Source of the DNA: Oscillospiraceae bacterium
GTDB lineage: Bacteria > Bacillota > Clostridia > Oscillospirales > Ruminococcaceae
Direction of reading: 5' to 3'
Assembly (NCBI GenBank): GCA_902363145.1
Contig: CABIZB010000001.1
Span: 620,001 to 684,000 of the forward strand
DNA length: 64,000 nucleotides
The first letter of the stretch is position 1, and every line of letters starts with the position of its first letter. This document shows, one piece after another, positions 62,995-64,000 of the stretch. The notes beneath the pieces are model-generated. The model did no database searches. It saw only the letters and a list, made by a program, of their open reading frames with translations, and was not told where the DNA came from. The position numbers were made by a program, and so were the translations under genes.

Positions 62995-64000
62995 TCATAT
63001 TTCGGGGCAGCATCTTCGGATAACATCGGCTATCTCCACTGCCATTTCATTTATTGTTTCAAAGAGCTTTCCCTCTATCATAACTCTGATAAGCGGCTCT
63101 GTTCCGCTTTCACGGACAAGTATCCTGCCGCTGCCGTCCAGCTCTTTCTCTTTATTTTCTATCATTTCCTCTATTTCGGGAATGTTTTTCCATGCTTCCT
63201 TCCATCTGGTGGATATCTTCACGTTTATCATTACCTGAGGATATCTCTCCATAAGCTCCGCAAGCTCGGAAAGTTTTTTGCCGCTGCGCTTCATGACCGA
63301 AAGCAGCTGTATCGCCGTAAGCTGACCGTCGCCGGTGGAGGCAAAGTCACGGAAAATAATGTGGCCCGACTGCTCGCCGCCAAGGGAATATCCCCCTGCA
63401 AGCATCTGTTCCAGTATGTATCTGTCGCCCACTTTGGTGGTTATCATCTTTATGCCGTTTTCCTTGGCAAAGAAGCTGAAGCCAATGTTTGTCATAACAG
63501 TGACCACGGCAGCATTGTCAGGCAGTCTGCCACGCTCGCTCATATCCTTTGCAAAAATGGCAATGAGCTTGTCGCCGTCAACAACAGTACCGTTCTCATC
63601 AACAGCAAGGCACCTGTCCGCATCGCCGTCAAACGCAATGCCCAGATCACAGCTGTTTGCCTTTACAAAGTTTGAAAGCTGCTCCAGATGAGTAGAGCCG
63701 CAGCTGTCGTTGATGTTTGTGCCGTCAGGCTCGCAGCTCAGCAGATATACCTTTGCGCCAAGCCCTGTAAACAGCTTTTCGGCAGTTGCGGAGGCAGAGC
63801 CGTTTGCGCAATCGACTGCTATCCTCATTCCCTCAAAGCTCTTTTCGCCTGTGGCGAGAATATGGCGGATATAGCTTGTCACCGCTTCTCTGTCAACAGT
63901 GAGCCTGCCCACATTGCTGCCACTTCTGAGCGACTGGGTCAGCTTTTCGGGAGTATCGAGCACCAGTGCTTCTATTTCTTCCTCGATATCGTCGGAGAGC
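62995..64000 (-). CDS. glmM: Phosphoglucosamine mutase, C-terminal ~335 residues (5' end outside window)
   Basis: Interconverts glucosamine-6- and glucosamine-1-phosphate for peptidoglycan precursor synthesis. The frame is open to the window end. Visible are domain 2, the Mg-binding loop GIAFDGDADRCLAVDE, the sugar-binding GGEQSGHIIFRDFASTGDG and the phosphate-binding RESGTEPLIRVMIEG. The active-site Ser (SHNP motif) lies beyond the edge. It ends 18 bases before the methyltransferase start, suggesting one operon. Confidence 0.95.
   Translation of the reverse strand, partial: LSDDIEEEIEALVLDTPEKLTQSLRSGSNVGRLTVDREAVTSYIRHILATGEKSFEGMRIAVDCANGSASATAEKLFTGLGAKVYLLSCEPDGTNINDSCGSTHLEQLSNFVKANSCDLGIAFDGDADRCLAVDENGTVVDGDKLIAIFAKDMSERGRLPDNAAVVTVMTNIGFSFFAKENGIKMITTKVGDRYILEQMLAGGYSLGGEQSGHIIFRDFASTGDGQLTAIQLLSVMKRSGKKLSELAELMERYPQVMINVKISTRWKEAWKNIPEIEEMIENKEKELDGSGRILVRESGTEPLIRVMIEGKLFETINEMAVEIADVIRRCCPEI

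Overview
The window reads as a chromosome segment of a low-to-mid GC, spore-gene-bearing Clostridia bacterium, most likely a Ruminococcus sensu stricto (Oscillospiraceae) from the gut or rumen. The reasons are a spoIIGA-sigE pair, a GGGtGRT/NifU-like pair, an energy-coupling-factor (ECF) vitamin transport module, a membrane-anchored GH44 glucanase beside a GH3 beta-glucosidase, consensus sigma-A promoters and AAGGAGG-type ribosome sites. This placement is inferred from gene content; no rRNA is present.

Layout. 1-5.2 kb: end of a GLUG-repeat surface protein, a small multi-pass membrane protein, sigE-spoIIGA with a Spo0A-box-bearing promoter, and a Cys-rich protein. 5.4-7.1 kb: NifU-like and GGGtGRT genes. 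7.3-11.1 kb: an uncharacterised protein, a CapA-like lipoprotein, an HD hydrolase and a membrane protein with 11-residue repeats. 11.2-21.2 kb: pyrimidine locus with a PyrR attenuator, pyrR, an in-frame pyrC-pyrF fusion, carA, carB, a membrane protein, pyrK and pyrD. An ANT(6)-like gene, a histidine phosphatase, yqgF and an oligopeptide-binding lipoprotein follow.

24.8-28.1 kb: tRNA-Leu(CAG) carries a roughly 3.0 kb integrated element bounded by 57-bp direct repeats. It encodes only a tyrosine integrase, an HUH rolling-circle Rep and an XRE repressor, with large inverted repeats that may be origins. The last codons of a second integrase lie just outside it. Two tRNA-Ser genes, a LysR regulator, trmN6-like, rsmI and gdhA follow. 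33.4-40.4 kb, minus strand: GH44, GH3, an SLC13-like permease and an ArsP_2-like exporter. 40.6-46.2 kb: a candidate small RNA, three alkylation-repair genes, phenylacetate-CoA ligase with an ACT protein, and a sodium:solute symporter. 46.2-46.7 kb is a graveyard: a broken flavin-reductase-like gene abutting an IS30 remnant. 47.5-64 kb: guaA, a LacI regulator, a 24-residue four-Cys peptide gene with its own promoter and terminator, a long coiled-coil protein with a GrpE-like tail, a ClpE-like unfoldase, CvpA, truA, ecfA1/ecfA2/ecfT, an rRNA-methyltransferase-like gene and the 3' part of glmM.

The most unusual items are the minimal int-rep-xre element, the tiny Cys peptide gene, the orphan small RNA near 40.9 kb and the pyrC-pyrF fusion that keeps an internal ribosome site.
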